From: a bacterium D16-56
Lineage (GTDB): Bacteria > Bacillota > Clostridia > Lachnospirales > Lachnospiraceae
Direction of reading: 5' to 3'
Assembly (NCBI GenBank): GCA_003611875.1
Contig: RAYY01000016.1
Coordinates: 1-64,000, forward strand
DNA: 64,000 nt
A program made the translations under genes and the position numbers. Within the stretch, counting starts at the first letter, position 1; each line of letters opens with the position of its first letter. The notes under the pieces were generated by a model. It made no database searches and was not told the origin of the DNA. It saw only the letters and a program-made list of their open reading frames with translations. Positions 24,006 through 33,465 of the stretch are shown piece by piece.

Positions 24006-24839
24006 TTAAGTATGGTTTTGCTTCCTCCATTCATTAGGAGGGAGCTTCATGATGCTTTTAAAAGCGCGGGTAAAATGAAACTGATTGGGATAGCCTACCT
24101 GGCTGGCAATATCCCCGATGGTCATACTGGTGGAACGCAGGTATTCGCATGCTTTGTGGATCCGATAAGCGATGAGAAATTCCTGGGGACTTTTCTGGGT
24201 CATTTTTTTAAATAATTTGCTGAAGTAGCTGCGGTTTAAGCCTAAGTGGGCGGCAATGTCTTCTATGGAAATGTTTTCCATATAGTGATTTTCAATATAG
24301 TCGGCAGTTGACTGGATGTAGAATTGTTTGATGTCATTTTTGGGAAGAGGCCTGGCTGCCTTGGAATGTTCCATAAGGGCACCGAAAAAAAGGTAGGTGT
24401 AGCCCACGATCTGGGCGGGCAGCATATCAGGATTGGCTAACATGTGCAGCAGAGGAGAAAAAACCTGTGTGCAGCCCTCCTGGGAGGAGGCAGTAAAAAC
24501 AGGATGCGCTTGGGTTAGTCCTGCATGGCTTAAAAATTCTCTGGCCTTCAGTCCGTCAAATTCGATCCACATGTATTCCCATGGTTCTGTGTCATCAGCG
24601 CTGTAGTGGACGATCTGATTTGGCTCAATGAGAAAAGCCTGATCCTTATGAAGCTCATAGAGACAGGCACGTTCCTGGCAGACAGTCTGGTAGGTCCCCT
24701 TGCCGGAGAGAATGCAGTGGATCAGATAATGGCTGCGCATGGCAGGGCCAAAGGTGTGGTAGGGTTTGCATTGCTCTCGGCCGTATTGGTATATGGTAAT
24801 GTCAAAATAATCATTGCTGAGAAACAAATAATTCTCCAT
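24006..24839 (-). CDS. AraC-family regulator of the alpha-galactoside region
   Basis: A 277-residue regulator with an N-terminal cupin-type sugar-sensing domain (YLIHCILSGKGTYQT, FLIEPNQIVHYSADDTEPWEYMWIEFDG) and a C-terminal double helix-turn-helix (ISIEDIAAHLGLNRSYFSKLFKKMTQKSPQEFL, MTIGDIASQVGYPNQFHFTRAFKSIM). This layout is that of RafR/MsmR-like regulators of raffinose-family sugars. It is divergent from the sugar-binding lipoprotein and alpha-galactosidase, which are its probable targets. Confidence 0.88.
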   Translation of the reverse strand: MENYLFLSNDYFDITIYQYGREQCKPYHTFGPAMRSHYLIHCILSGKGTYQTVCQERACLYELHKDQAFLIEPNQIVHYSADDTEPWEYMWIEFDGLKAREFLSHAGLTQAHPVFTASSQEGCTQVFSPLLHMLANPDMLPAQIVGYTYLFFGALMEHSKAARPLPKNDIKQFYIQSTADYIENHYMENISIEDIAAHLGLNRSYFSKLFKKMTQKSPQEFLIAYRIHKACEYLRSTSMTIGDIASQVGYPNQFHFTRAFKSIMKLPPNEWRKQNHT

Positions 24840-24937
24840 GGAAGCGCTCCTTCGGCGGCGGGACTTTTACAGTTATATATCTTAATGTGTCTAGTTGTGT
24901 GGCTGCAGGAGAAAAAACACATTTTGGTATATAGGAG

Positions 24938-24980
24938 ATCATACCACCATATGTACAACATTGTCAAGCAGTGGTATGAT
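24938..24980. promoter_or_regulatory. Inverted repeat in the AraC/transporter intergenic region
   Basis: ATCATACCAC (24938-24947) and GTGGTATGAT (24971-24980), perfect 10-base arms with 23 bases between. It is a candidate binding site for the divergent AraC regulator. The rest of 24840-25330 holds only the dispersed repeat at 25234 and no gene. Confidence 0.5.
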
Positions 24981-25230
24981 TGATCCTGAAAAGAGGAAGG
25001 GATTATTCAATTGAACGGAAAAGAAAGCGGCTGCAGACCTTGATTTTACGTAAGATCAGAACCCTCTGACAAGACAGGACACAGTACGGCTTAAAAAGCA
25101 GATTCGTTATGGCTGGCATGGAGAAAGCATGTGGATTTTGGATGCGGCTTTTTGGTATGAAGAAAAAGGAAAGGGAAGCCAGTCATGGGAGGGAATATAA
25201 CGTTGTGTCTTGTGTGTTCTGCGAAAAGCG

Positions 25231-25300
25231 GTTATACCCTAAAGGGTACCCCTTAATGCATGCTCTTTCGGAGCGGAGGCACTTGGTGCCATAGGGTATG
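25231..25300 (+). repeat. Dispersed hairpin repeat, copy B
   Basis: Second copy of the element at 14631. Here the outer arms are perfect, ATACCCTA (25234-25241) and TAGGGTAT (25292-25299), enclosing hairpins GCTCtttcgGAGC and GGCACttgGTGCC. It could fold into a three-arm structure. It sits about 30 bases before the sugar-binding lipoprotein start. Confidence 0.75.
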
Positions 25301-25330
25301 GAAAATGACAAAAAGGAGAGATGTAGGATT

Positions 25331-26602
25331 ATGAGAAGATGGAAACAGTGTCTCACAATGATCACAGCAGGCGCTCTGGCGGTTTCTCTTGGGGCGTGCG
25401 GAAAAGGTACAGAGGAGGGAAAGGCAGCAGGCGAAGCGTTAACGGTATCGATTTGGGATAATAACCAGCTTCCGGGTCTGAAAGAGATTGTGGGAGATTT
25501 TACGGAAAAAACAGGAATTGCAGTGGAAATCCAGATGGTTCCCTGGGATCAGTACTGGACTCTTCTTGAGGCTGGGGCGCAGGGAGGCACATTGCCGGAT
25601 GTGTTCTGGATGCACTCTAATTACAGCCAAAAGTTTATGAGCAATGATATGCTTTTGGATTTGACGGATAAGGTTGCTGCCAGCGATGTAATTGAGATGG
25701 ATCATTATTATGAGGATATTGCAGGGCTGTATCAGTTCAATGGAAGGATATATGGGATTCCCAAGGACTATGATACCATTGGTCTGTGGTACAATAAGAC
25801 TATGTTTGACGAGGCCGGGATGGCTTATCCGGATGAGACGTGGACCTGGCAGACCATGGCAGAGGCAGCGAAAAAACTGACCAAGGAGGATGGGAGCCAG
25901 TATGGCTTTGCCTCACCGGCAAGCTACAATCAGGATGGTTATTATAATCTGATCTACAGCATGGGAGGAAGCGTACTCAGTGAGGATAAGACAAAATCCT
26001 GCTGGGATTCGCCGGAGACGATCAAAGCAATGAATTGGTGGTATGACAATCTGGTAAAAGAGTCCATGCCGTCGCAGCAGGTGATGGCGGAAACCTCCTC
26101 GGATGTGCTGCTTGGATCCGGAAAGGCAGCTATGGTGATGCAGGGCTCCTGGATGGTGGCTGCTTTCAGAGAGAACGAGTATACAGCGGCAAATTGTGAT
26201 GTGGCGGTCTTGCCCAAGGCAGAGGACGGAACCAGGATTTCTATTTACAACGGCCTGGGATGGGCGGCTGCGGCAGACGGCAGCCATACCGAGGAGGCAT
26301 GGAAGCTTTTGGAGTATCTGGGAAGTGAGGAGGCACAGAAAAAGCAGGCCGAGCTGGGAGTGACCATGTCTGCATTTAAGGGAACCTCTGATACCTGGGT
26401 GGCCTGTGCGCCGGATTTTAACCTGCAGGCATTTCTGGATATGGCGGAGAACATGGTGATCCGTCCTTACACGAAGAATACCAAGGTATGGGAGGATTAT
26501 TCCCAGGAGACCATGGTAAAAGCATATACCGGAGAAATGACTATGGAGGAGGTTTGTAAGGATATTGCAGGGTATATGAATGATCAGCTTGCACAGGAAT
26601 AA
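25331..26602 (+). CDS. Sugar-binding lipoprotein of an ABC transporter
   Basis: A 423-residue extracellular solute-binding protein (family 1). The lipoprotein signal is MRRWKQCLTMITAGALAVSLGAC. The mature part has SIWDNNQLPGLKEIVGDFTEKTGIAVE, the LPDVFWMHSNYSQKF segment and RIYGIPKDYDTIGLWYNKTMFDEAG, typical of MalE-type sugar binders. No permease or ATPase gene follows; the next gene is the alpha-galactosidase. It presumably works with permeases encoded elsewhere. ATG 25331 gives the best signal peptide; an earlier ATG (25298) adds 11 residues. Confidence 0.88.
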   Translation: MRRWKQCLTMITAGALAVSLGACGKGTEEGKAAGEALTVSIWDNNQLPGLKEIVGDFTEKTGIAVEIQMVPWDQYWTLLEAGAQGGTLPDVFWMHSNYSQKFMSNDMLLDLTDKVAASDVIEMDHYYEDIAGLYQFNGRIYGIPKDYDTIGLWYNKTMFDEAGMAYPDETWTWQTMAEAAKKLTKEDGSQYGFASPASYNQDGYYNLIYSMGGSVLSEDKTKSCWDSPETIKAMNWWYDNLVKESMPSQQVMAETSSDVLLGSGKAAMVMQGSWMVAAFRENEYTAANCDVAVLPKAEDGTRISIYNGLGWAAAADGSHTEEAWKLLEYLGSEEAQKKQAELGVTMSAFKGTSDTWVACAPDFNLQAFLDMAENMVIRPYTKNTKVWEDYSQETMVKAYTGEMTMEEVCKDIAGYMNDQLAQE

Positions 26603-26650
26603 GATTTTTTTTGATCCATGCTGCTTTGCAGCAGGACGGCTCCTAATCAT

Positions 26651-26781
26651 TTGACAAAGCCATATGCTCTTGAGTATAAGAAAGAATTTAGGACCGGGGT
26701 CAGCGGAGAGAAGCCCCTGTCCGGGAAGCAGCCAGAATGCATTTGTCTGCTTTCCGGGCAGGGACTTTGCGGCGTTTTTTT
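26651..26781 (+). promoter_or_regulatory. Promoter followed by a terminator upstream of the alpha-galactosidase
   Basis: TTGACA at 26651-26656 and TATAAG at 26675-26680 (18-base spacer). About 35 bases later comes a long hairpin (CCCTGTCCGGGAAGCAG near 26715 against CTGCTTTCCGGGCAGGG ending near 26763) and a T-run at 26775-26781. Either it makes a short terminated RNA or it attenuates the gene at 26968. No coding sequence was seen in 26603-26967. Confidence 0.55.
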
Positions 26782-26967
26782 GCAGGCGGCTTTGTTTTTG
26801 GAAAAATTCAGTTTTTCATAATCGGGCTTTGCACAGGTTCCTGTTTTGGGAAATTATGAAAGGTTGTAAACCGTTCACAAATTCAAAGAAAAATCCTGCG
26901 CATTATTCAGCGGTTATTTATGAACAGATCCTTAGAAAAAATAAAGTAGGTTCAGGAGGGAAAAAAT

Positions 26968-29238
26968 ATGGCCATTTTATTTGACGAAAAGAAAAAGGTG
27001 TTCACCCTGCAGACGAAAAACAGTACCTGGCAGATGCAGGTTGGCAGGTATGGGCATCTTTGGCATTTGTATTATGGAAGGAGAATCCAGGAGGGAGCCT
27101 TAGACTATTTAGTCAGGGGGATCAATCGGGGGTTTTGCGGGGCTCCTTATGAGGCAGGGGAGGATCGGGAATATTCTCTGGACACCTATCCTCAGGAGTA
27201 TTCTGCCTATGGGACAGGGGACTACAGGACGTCCTGCCTCAGTGTGGAGCATGGGGACGGAAGCCGGGCGGCAGAGCTTTTGTTTGATTCCTATGAGATT
27301 CGAAAAGGAAAGTACGGGCTTTCAGGGCTTCCTGCCGTGTGGGCAGGGGAGGAGGAAGCAGAGACCCTTCAGATTGTGCTGAGGGATAAGGCTTCTCTGG
27401 TGGAGACAGTGCTGCTTTATGGGGTTCTTGAGGAGTATGATGTGATTACCAGAGCCTGTGTGATTCGGAATAAAGGGGAGGGAGTCTGGCTGGAGCGGGC
27501 GCTTTCGGCCTGCCTGGACTTGCAGAGGGATGATTTGGAAATGATCACCTTTTATGGGCGCCATACCATGGAAAGAAGTCTTGAGAGAGGAATGTGCCGC
27601 CACGGGAAGATCACGGCAGAAAGTATGCGGGGAACCTCCAGTCATCAGGAAAATCCGTTTGTGATTTTGTGTGAGAAGGGAGCCGGGGAAGAATGGGGGG
27701 AGTGCTATGGCATGTCCTTGGTTTACAGCGGCAGCTTTCTGGCTGAGGCAGAGGTGGATCAGATTAATCAGACTCGTTTTGTAATGGGGATTCACCCAGA
27801 GGGATTTCGGTGGAGACTGGAGAAGGGAGAAAGCTTTACTGCCCCGGAGGTGATTTTTTCCTTTACCTCCAGTGGGTATGGGGAATTATCCAGGAATTTC
27901 CACCGGCTCTGCCAGGAGCATCTGATTCGTGGCAAATATAGAAATACCAGGCGGCCGGTTTTGCTGAATAACTGGGAGGCAATGGAATTTCATATTACGG
28001 AGGAGGACCTGGTTTCTTTGGCTGCCAGCGCCAAGGAGCTGGGGACAGAGCTGTTTGTCATGGATGACGGGTGGTTCGGAGGACGGGACCATGACCGGTG
28101 CGGCTTAGGCGATTGGACTCCCAATGCGAGAAAGCTTCCGGAGGGTGTGGCAGGACTGGCAAAAAAGATTCATGACATGGACATGATGTTCGGAATCTGG
28201 ATTGAGCCGGAAATGATCAATGAGGACAGTGATCTTTACCGGGCTCATCCGGACTGGTGCTTAAGGGCGCCGGGCAGGACGCCTAACCGGGAGAGAGGAC
28301 AGCTGGTGCTGGATATAAGCCGCAGGGAGGTGAGGGATTACCTGTTTGACAGTATTGGGGGAATCTTAAAAGAGGCAGAGGTGGATTATGTAAAATGGGA
28401 TATGAACCGGAATCTTTCCGATGTGTGGTCTGCAGCCTGTCCGGCCTTGAGGCAGGGAGAGGTATCTCATCGGTATGTGCTGGGATTGTATGATCTGATG
28501 GAGCGGTTTGTCAGCGCTTTTCCTGATATTTTGTGGGAAGGATGCTCTGGGGGAGGAGGCCGTTTTGACGCGGGAATCCTTTATTATATGCCTCAGATCT
28601 GGTGTAGTGACAATACAGATGCCATTGAGCGGATCTCCATTCAGTATGGAACCTCCTTCGGATATCCGGTCAGCGCGATGGGCGCCCATGTGTCGGTGAG
28701 CCCCAACCTGCAGACCGGGAGAAGAACGCCTCTTGAGACCAGGGCAGCAGTGGCTATGGCAGGGGTGTTTGGCTATGAGCTGGATGTGAGAAGGCTGGAC
28801 CAGGAAGACCGGGAGAGGATAAAGGAACAGATTCGATGGTATAAACAGTATCAGGAGCTGATTTTATATGGGGACTATTATCGGCTGACGCCTGTGGGGG
28901 AGAATGGGGAGTTTGCGGCATGGCAGTCTGTCAGCAGGGATCAGCAGACAGCAGTGGTCAGTGCGGTTTGTCTTCATGCAAGGTCCAATCCGATTTTTTT
29001 GCGGGTGCGGTTAAAGGGGCTGAAGGAGAATCGGTGGTATCGGGTCAGGCAGGAGCGTCTGACAGAGTCTGCCCGAGAGGATAAGGGTCAGGAAGCAGGA
29101 GCGTTTTGCCCAGAGGAAAAGGAACTGATCTGTCAGGGAAGCGGGCTCATGTATGGAGGGGTGAATCTTCCTGTGTTTAAGAGGGATTATGAAAGTGTGC
29201 GGTATGTGATTGAGATACTGGATGAAAAGGAAGGATAA
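26968..29238 (+). CDS. Alpha-galactosidase, glycoside hydrolase family 36
   Basis: A 756-residue enzyme cleaving terminal alpha-1,6-galactose from raffinose-family sugars or galactomannan. It has the N-terminal beta-sandwich, then the catalytic barrel with NNWEAMEFHITEEDLVSLA, LFVMDDGWFGGRDHDRCGLGDW, the nucleophile Asp 478 in VDYVKWDMNR, and the acid/base Asp 548 in WCSDNTDAIERI. GCSGGGGRFD is also typical. No signal peptide is present, so it acts on imported sugars. Ribosome binding site AGGAGGG. It is probably controlled by the AraC regulator at 24006. Confidence 0.95.
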   Translation: MAILFDEKKKVFTLQTKNSTWQMQVGRYGHLWHLYYGRRIQEGALDYLVRGINRGFCGAPYEAGEDREYSLDTYPQEYSAYGTGDYRTSCLSVEHGDGSRAAELLFDSYEIRKGKYGLSGLPAVWAGEEEAETLQIVLRDKASLVETVLLYGVLEEYDVITRACVIRNKGEGVWLERALSACLDLQRDDLEMITFYGRHTMERSLERGMCRHGKITAESMRGTSSHQENPFVILCEKGAGEEWGECYGMSLVYSGSFLAEAEVDQINQTRFVMGIHPEGFRWRLEKGESFTAPEVIFSFTSSGYGELSRNFHRLCQEHLIRGKYRNTRRPVLLNNWEAMEFHITEEDLVSLAASAKELGTELFVMDDGWFGGRDHDRCGLGDWTPNARKLPEGVAGLAKKIHDMDMMFGIWIEPEMINEDSDLYRAHPDWCLRAPGRTPNRERGQLVLDISRREVRDYLFDSIGGILKEAEVDYVKWDMNRNLSDVWSAACPALRQGEVSHRYVLGLYDLMERFVSAFPDILWEGCSGGGGRFDAGILYYMPQIWCSDNTDAIERISIQYGTSFGYPVSAMGAHVSVSPNLQTGRRTPLETRAAVAMAGVFGYELDVRRLDQEDRERIKEQIRWYKQYQELILYGDYYRLTPVGENGEFAAWQSVSRDQQTAVVSAVCLHARSNPIFLRVRLKGLKENRWYRVRQERLTESAREDKGQEAGAFCPEEKELICQGSGLMYGGVNLPVFKRDYESVRYVIEILDEKEG

Positions 29239-29379
29239 AGGCTCAGAGACTTTGGGAATGTTTGCGGACAAAAGCCTGTAAAGAATATTTAAGAAAATAA
29301 CACTTTATCTGTTTGAAAAATAGTGTATAATGGAGAGGAGATTGAGGAGAAACACAGATTTTGAGAGAGAAGCGGATTC

Positions 29380-30132
29380 ATGATGGAAGATCAGCAGGTT
29401 CAGACCAAAGAGGAGTGTGCTGTCGAAAGCAGGGAGCGGGTTCCGATTATCCGGGTGAAGAATTTATATAAGATTTACAAGGTGGGCGCCAATAAGGTCT
29501 ATGCTTTGAACGGCGTGGATTTCACCATGTATAAGGGAGAATTCTGTGCGATTGTGGGTCCGTCCGGGTCAGGGAAGTCCACGCTTTTGAATATGCTGGC
29601 AGGGCTGGAGAAGCCGTCTAAGGGTGAGATCGTGATTGCCGGAAAGCACATGGAGAGGATGAATGAGAATCAGCTTGTGGGTTTTAGGCGGGACAATGTG
29701 GGATTTATTTTTCAGTCCTACAATCTTCTTCAGACCTTAAACGCAGTGGAGAATGTGGCTCTGCCTCTGTCCTTCCGGGGAGTTCCGAGAAAAATCCGGA
29801 ATGAGAAGGCAAAGAAGTACCTAAAGCTGGTAGGGCTGGAGAAGCAGATGAAGCATATGGCTAATGAGATGTCCGGCGGACAGCAGCAGCGGGTGGGCAT
29901 TGCCCGGGCGCTGGTGGTTAAGCCTAAGATTATCTTTGCAGATGAGCCTACGGGGAATCTGGATTCTAAGACGACCATGGAGGTGCTTGCGCTTATGAGG
30001 CGGATCGTGCAGGAACAGAATCAGACTTTGGTAATGGTTACTCATGACAACCACCTTGCCACGTATGCGGACAGGCAGTTTCATATTGTGGACGGGAAGA
30101 TCTTCAAGATTGAGGAGCAGAGGAAACCGTGA
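29380..30132 (+). CDS. ABC transporter ATPase, MacB/LolD type
   Basis: A 250-residue ATPase: [26 protein letters not shown], Walker [11 protein letters not shown]-loop [10 protein letters not shown], signature [15 protein letters not shown], Walker [15 protein letters not shown] and switch VMVTHDNH. This set defines the MacB/LolD (FtsE-like) group that powers mechanotransmission or export of lipids, peptides or antibiotics. It is first in a three-gene set with an exported accessory protein and an FtsX-like permease. A weak promoter with TATAAT at 29326-29331 lies upstream. Confidence 0.93.
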   Translation: MMEDQQVQTKEECAVESRERVPIIRVKNLYKIYKVGANKVYALNGVDFTMYKGEFCAIVGPSGSGKSTLLNMLAGLEKPSKGEIVIAGKHMERMNENQLVGFRRDNVGFIFQSYNLLQTLNAVENVALPLSFRGVPRKIRNEKAKKYLKLVGLEKQMKHMANEMSGGQQQRVGIARALVVKPKIIFADEPTGNLDSKTTMEVLALMRRIVQEQNQTLVMVTHDNHLATYADRQFHIVDGKIFKIEEQRKP

Positions 30133-30215
30133 CTTAGGTCAAAACACATCCAGAGCATCGAAAAGCGCGGCGGGGCGCACGGCAGCAGGAGATTGAGACA
30201 AAAGGAGCATCAGTA

Positions 30216-32123
30216 ATGGAGTGGAAAGCAGTTTGGAGACAGGCAGAACAGGGGGAATTTCTACAAAAGAATAACCCGGACAGAAAGAGAAGGCTACATG
30301 CCCTCAGGCGGCTGCTGCTGATGGTTCTGGCAGCAGTGCTGATACAGGCGTCCATCCCATTTCCAGGACAGCTTACGGCTTTGGCGGCAGAGCTGGATGT
30401 GTATGCAGAGAAGATTCCCCATGGAAGGACAGGCAGAAACCTGACCATTTCCTTTAAGCTTCAGCGTAATTCCGGAACCTACACCGAGGAATTGTACGCG
30501 GGCTTTGATGTCAGCGGCGGTGAGATCTGGGATGAGGATGAGGAGGACCGTCAATACGGATATGCATTTCCCTTTGAAGTGACCAAATCCCTGCCCACAA
30601 CCGAAAATCCGAAATCCATCGGCAAGATGAGCGGGGATCAGAAGACGGCTTCTCTTACAGGCCGGGTCCGGCGGGATTTGACGGAAGGGTATTACCGGGT
30701 GCCGGTGGTAATCATGGAGAAGGACGGAAATCAGGTGGGACGGGCCGATCTTCGTGTATGGATCACCAAATCCACCGGTACGGACAGCGACGATGATGAC
30801 GAAAAAAAGACCTATGACTTTGTTTTGGGAGAAGAACAGAGCACACCGGACGGAACCTATCCCCATGTAATGAATTTTGCCATTAATCTGCGGAACAACA
30901 GCCCGGCTACCGTATACAATGTAAAGGCATCCATCGTAGCAGACGCGGATACGGACAAGTTTCCTTTTGAGATCAATGATGTCAATTATGATCGGATGTT
31001 TGAAAAGATTGCTGTGGATGAGACCGTAGAGCTGGGATACAGCTTTGCCATACGGGAGGATGCCTACAGCGGGTATTATCCTATATCCATGAAGATTTAT
31101 TACTCCAACAGTTCTACCGGAGAGGAGCTGCAGACCTTTGAGACCTCTTTTTTTGTGCGCATTCACAATAAGGATAAAGAAGACGAACGAGGAGAGTTTA
31201 ATGAGCATGACAGAACCCGGGCAAGAATCATTATTGACGGGTTTTCTACGAATCCCGATACGATTATTGCCGGGGAGGAATTTGAGCTGATCTTAAAGAT
31301 CAAGAATGCATCCAGCAATATTACGGCCACCAATCTGCTGTTTTCCATGGAATCGGAGAAGGTCTCTGACAGCGCGGTATTTACCACAGAGGCAGGATCT
31401 TCTTCTGTGGCGTTGAATTCCCTTGCCCCGGGAGGGGTTACGGAACTGCGGTACAGGCTGTTGTCACGGCCGGGGGTGGATCAGCGTTCTTATGGCGTGA
31501 CGATCAAGGCCAAGTTTGACAGTCCGGAATATAAGAATGCAGAGGAAGAACTAAAGCTGGATATTCCGGTGAATCAGATTGCCAGGCTCAGCACAGGAAC
31601 CTTTGAGATTATGCCGGAATCCATTCCTGCAGGCAGTGAGGCCAACGTAATGTTTGGCATCAACAACACAGGAAAGGTTATGCTTTACAATGTTACCGTG
31701 TCTTTTGAGGCAGCTTCCATCCAGGCAACGGACACCTATGTGGGCAACATTAAGCCAGGGGAAACGGGAAATGTGGACTGTATGGTGACAGGTGCTGCGC
31801 CCACAGAGGATGAGGGTAAAGTAAAGGTGCTGATCTCCTATGAGGATGAGGCAGGTGCTGTTTATACAGAAGAAAAGGAAATGACGCTGTATGTTTTAGA
31901 GGACATGTCTTCCATGGAGAATATTGACGCAGGCATGTTTGAGGAGATGCCGGAGGAGCAGGAGAAAGGGGGGCTGGCGGCATTTCTGGAAATGAATCAG
32001 CAGAGGCTTTTGCCCGGGGCCTTGGCAGTGATTCTGATTCTGGTGATCGTAATTGTGATCATGGCCGTGAAGCATCGCAGGGCAAAGACAGAGATGGAGT
32101 CAGATGAGGACGAGGAAGAATGA
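30216..32123 (+). CDS. Membrane-anchored accessory protein of the ABC exporter
   Basis: A 635-residue protein. A charged N-terminus is followed by a hydrophobic signal (LLLMVLAAVLIQASIPF, about residues 30-50), a long extracellular part of repeated beta-sandwich modules (phrases such as IAGEEFELILKIKNASSNITATNLLFSM and IPAGSEANVMFGINNTGKVMLYNVTVSF, which look like CARDB or NEW3-type domains), and one C-terminal membrane helix near 600-620 with an acidic tail. Placed between ATPase and permease, overlapping the permease by 4 bases, it probably replaces the MFP adaptor used in Gram-negatives. Substrate unknown. Confidence 0.75.
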   Translation: MEWKAVWRQAEQGEFLQKNNPDRKRRLHALRRLLLMVLAAVLIQASIPFPGQLTALAAELDVYAEKIPHGRTGRNLTISFKLQRNSGTYTEELYAGFDVSGGEIWDEDEEDRQYGYAFPFEVTKSLPTTENPKSIGKMSGDQKTASLTGRVRRDLTEGYYRVPVVIMEKDGNQVGRADLRVWITKSTGTDSDDDDEKKTYDFVLGEEQSTPDGTYPHVMNFAINLRNNSPATVYNVKASIVADADTDKFPFEINDVNYDRMFEKIAVDETVELGYSFAIREDAYSGYYPISMKIYYSNSSTGEELQTFETSFFVRIHNKDKEDERGEFNEHDRTRARIIIDGFSTNPDTIIAGEEFELILKIKNASSNITATNLLFSMESEKVSDSAVFTTEAGSSSVALNSLAPGGVTELRYRLLSRPGVDQRSYGVTIKAKFDSPEYKNAEEELKLDIPVNQIARLSTGTFEIMPESIPAGSEANVMFGINNTGKVMLYNVTVSFEAASIQATDTYVGNIKPGETGNVDCMVTGAAPTEDEGKVKVLISYEDEAGAVYTEEKEMTLYVLEDMSSMENIDAGMFEEMPEEQEKGGLAAFLEMNQQRLLPGALAVILILVIVIVIMAVKHRRAKTEMESDEDEEE

Positions 32124-33451
32124 GATTTGTTGACCTGCTTGTCATGAGCATGAATAATTTGAGAAGAAGAAAGCTGAGGACCGCCCTGACGGTCCTTGGT
32201 GTCATTATCGGCACAGCTTCTATTGTGGTCATGATGTCTCTTGGAATCGGGCTTCGGGAGCTGAATAAGGAGCTGATCGAGTCTTATGGGAGCCTGACAG
32301 CCATTGAGGTGCGGGGCGATTATTATGGGGGAGGAGACGGGGCAGAGCCTAATTTTCTGACAGACGATATCATTGGACAGATAGGACGAATGAAGTATGT
32401 GGAAAGCGTGTATCCTCTTTTGGAGACAGACGTGATCTTTATGCAGGGTAAGTATTCCACGGGCACAACCCTGACCGGGGCGCCGCGGGAATATTTAGAA
32501 CAGATCCCTTTGGGGCAGGGAAGCCTGCCGGAGCGGGAAGATAAGGAACTAAAGCTGATTTACGGCAATTCGGTGATCCAGTGGTTTGACAATGGGCGGG
32601 GCGGAGGTTTTTGGGAGCCAGGAAAGCTGCCGGATGTAGACTTTATGGGACGTCCTATGTTTGTGATTTTTGACACAAACCAGTACTATCAGTCCTCAGG
32701 GGACAGTACAGCCAAGGCCCCTAAAAAGTATCTGATTGAGACGGCAGGGGTGGTAGAGGGGGATGTAACCAGCGGCGGAAACTATGCTTATTCCGTATAT
32801 GCGGATATAGATGTGTTAAAAGCTCAGCTTCGTCGGATTTTCCGGAAAAATCCGATTCCGGGACAGCCTACGAATAAGAAAGGAAAGGCGTATCCCTATT
32901 TGATTTACAGCTCTTGCGTGGTAAATGTGGACAAGATGGAACATGTGCAGGAGGTGCAGGAGCAGCTTTTGGAGATGGGATTTCGGGCTTACAGCAGCTC
33001 GGAGTGGATGGAGCAGACCCAGAAACAGTCTATGATGATCCAGGCTGTTTTAGGAGGGATCGGAGCTATATCCCTGTTTGTGGCGGCTATTGGCATTGCC
33101 AATACTATGATGATGTCCATCTATGAAAGAACCAAGGAGATCGGGGTCATCAAGGTGTTGGGATGTGATATGGGGGTTATCCGCAATATGTTTTTGATTG
33201 AGTCCGGATGTATCGGGCTGATGGGAGGGATTGTGGGACTCGGGTTCAGCTATGGGATTTCCATTGCCATGAACCGGTTTCAGACCATTGGAGAGATGAT
33301 GGTGGGGCAGGCAGGAGATATTTCCAGGATACCGGCATGGCTTTCTTTGACGGCAGTGGGGTTTGCCATTTTAGTGGGAATGGTGGCAGGGTTTTTCCCG
33401 GCGCTTCGGGCAATGAAGCTGAGTCCGTTAGCGGCGATACGGAATGAATAA
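32120..33451 (+). CDS. ABC transporter permease, FtsX/MacB type
   Basis: A 443-residue permease. N-terminal membrane helix in the conserved NLRRRKLRTALTVLGVIIGTASIVVMMSLG, an extracellular domain of about 250 residues, then three helices near the C-terminus; the FtsX signature ERTKEIGVIKVLGCDMGVIRNMFLIES is clear. It dimerises and couples ATP use to conformational work outside the membrane. ATGA overlap with the accessory gene shows co-translation. Confidence 0.92.
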   Translation: MRFVDLLVMSMNNLRRRKLRTALTVLGVIIGTASIVVMMSLGIGLRELNKELIESYGSLTAIEVRGDYYGGGDGAEPNFLTDDIIGQIGRMKYVESVYPLLETDVIFMQGKYSTGTTLTGAPREYLEQIPLGQGSLPEREDKELKLIYGNSVIQWFDNGRGGGFWEPGKLPDVDFMGRPMFVIFDTNQYYQSSGDSTAKAPKKYLIETAGVVEGDVTSGGNYAYSVYADIDVLKAQLRRIFRKNPIPGQPTNKKGKAYPYLIYSSCVVNVDKMEHVQEVQEQLLEMGFRAYSSSEWMEQTQKQSMMIQAVLGGIGAISLFVAAIGIANTMMMSIYERTKEIGVIKVLGCDMGVIRNMFLIESGCIGLMGGIVGLGFSYGISIAMNRFQTIGEMMVGQAGDISRIPAWLSLTAVGFAILVGMVAGFFPALRAMKLSPLAAIRNE

Positions 33452-33465
33452 AAGGAGGATGAGAA

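Noticed and set aside
25109-25294. 61-codon ORF before the sugar-binding lipoprotein
   Set aside because: More than half of it is the dispersed hairpin repeat, and there is no good ribosome binding site.
26618-26984. Overlapping short ORFs before the alpha-galactosidase
   Set aside because: They run through the promoter and terminator hairpin at 26651-26781 and lack start signals.
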